Of a DNA stretch of 64,000 nucleotides, positions 63,463 to 64,000 are shown one piece after another (within the stretch, counting starts at the first letter, position 1; every line of letters begins with the position of its first letter). The DNA comes from Paenibacillus sp. JCM 10914 (GTDB lineage Bacteria; Bacillota; Bacilli; Paenibacillales; Paenibacillaceae), in assembly GCF_001315105.1 (NCBI RefSeq), contig NZ_BAZR01000018.1, positions 36,838 to 100,837 of the forward strand. The letters run 5' to 3'. The notes beneath the pieces are model-generated. The model saw only the letters and a program-made list of their open reading frames with translations. It did not search any database and was not told the origin of the DNA. The translations under genes and the position numbers were made by a program.

Positions 63463-64000
63463 ATGATCAATATCAGTCCTCTACCGTGGCAAGAAGTTCT
63501 GACAGACGAGTCTAATCACACGATTACAGGCGATGTTCGGATATACGAGGCTTTCCCTATTCCACAACTACAGACGGAGCGTAGAGTTTGGATTTATTTG
63601 CCGAAGAGTTATCGCGAAGGCGATCGCAGCTACCCGGTCTATTACATGCAAGATGGGCAAAACGTGTTTAATCAGGTGACCTCTTGGGGAACCGAATGGG
63701 GTGTTGATGAGACGTTGGAACAGATGGCATTGGAGGATCCGGCACTGGAGGTGATTGTGGTCGCTGTTGATAACGGGGGGAACGAGCGTAACCATGAATA
63801 TAATTTTACGATCAACACGGAACATGGGTTCGGAGGCAAGGGCGAGGCATATGCTGCTTTCCTGGCGGAAACACTTAAACCTTATATCGACATTCACTAT
63901 CGGACGCTCCCAGAACCAGAACATACGATGATTGCTGGAAGTTCGTTTGGTGCGTATGTCTCTTTGTATACGGCTATTCGCTATCCCGATCAGTTTGGGG
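63463..64000 (+). CDS. Esterase-D/Fes-like alpha/beta hydrolase (partial, right edge)
   Basis: The first 179 residues of a putative esterase (PF00756 type). RRVWIYLPKSYREGDRSYPV and YYMQDGQNVFNQV are typical of the family; the nucleophile serine lies in IAGSSFGAYVSLYTAI. ATG 63463 has GGAGG upstream. No signal peptide. The C-terminal part with the Asp and His lies outside the window. Confidence 0.87.
   Translation, partial: MINISPLPWQEVLTDESNHTITGDVRIYEAFPIPQLQTERRVWIYLPKSYREGDRSYPVYYMQDGQNVFNQVTSWGTEWGVDETLEQMALEDPALEVIVVAVDNGGNERNHEYNFTINTEHGFGGKGEAYAAFLAETLKPYIDIHYRTLPEPEHTMIAGSSFGAYVSLYTAIRYPDQFG

Overview
The window looks like chromosome of a spore-forming, low-to-medium GC Firmicute, most likely a Paenibacillus or close relative. 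The basis is an LplBC-type sugar ABC transporter, a GntR/LacI hybrid regulator, a chitin-active AA10 monooxygenase with FnIII and CBM modules, many one-component regulators (GntR, ArsR, MerR, PadR, TetR, AraC, LysR) and Gram-positive regulatory RNAs and operators (PyrR attenuator, cobalamin riboswitch, BirA operator, cre-like site). No rRNA, tRNA, CRISPR array, intact transposase or phage genes were seen. This is accessory, niche-adaptation chromosome.

Layout. 0-5 kb: a carbohydrate ABC transporter operon on the minus strand and its GntR-type regulator. 5-11 kb: hydrolases, an ArsR/SRPBCC/hydrolase group, an AA10 lytic polysaccharide monooxygenase, a MerR regulator and a RibD-C reductase. 11.8-17.3 kb: an orphan bioB behind a BirA operator, a YHYH/copper-amine-oxidase-like secreted protein, an aminoglycoside-phosphotransferase-fold kinase behind a leader-peptide attenuator, and a PadR/YhgE-type efflux pair. 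17.8-19.1 kb: an unusual leucine-rich-repeat protein. 19.2-21.4 kb: a Tet(X)-like flavin monooxygenase with its TetR regulator and tandem operators. 21.4-24.2 kb: codBA behind a PyrR attenuator. 24.2-33.7 kb: a GH2 glycosidase with a divergent AraC regulator, then mixed small metabolism (VOC, CopZ-like, YmaF, nitronate monooxygenase/LysR, GNAT). 34.5-39 kb: metE behind a cobalamin riboswitch, and a cystine symporter. 39.2-43 kb: LysR, carboxylesterase, TauE and VOC genes. 43-44.4 kb: a sortase and a small LPKTG substrate. 44.6-47.4 kb: S41 peptidase, HIT protein, serine hydrolase.

The largest coherent unit is a nine-gene minus-strand cluster at 47.66-58.09 kb. It encodes three FMN-dependent luciferase-like monooxygenases (one SsuD), two acyl-CoA-dehydrogenase-fold monooxygenases of the DszC/SfnB type, an HpaB-type flavin hydroxylase and a MetNIQ-like ABC importer. 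A TetR gene diverges from it. It most likely imports and desulfurises organosulfur compounds. 58.4-64 kb holds further TetR regulators, a saccharopine-dehydrogenase-like protein, a DUF5367-like membrane protein, map and a partial esterase.

A striking global feature is that at least twelve otherwise conserved genes are broken by one frameshift each, the carboxylesterase by two. Every break I could examine is repaired by restoring ONE missing base. This points to uncorrected single-base deletions in the assembly rather than mass pseudogenisation. Those genes are annotated over their full inferred extent, with the break position given.
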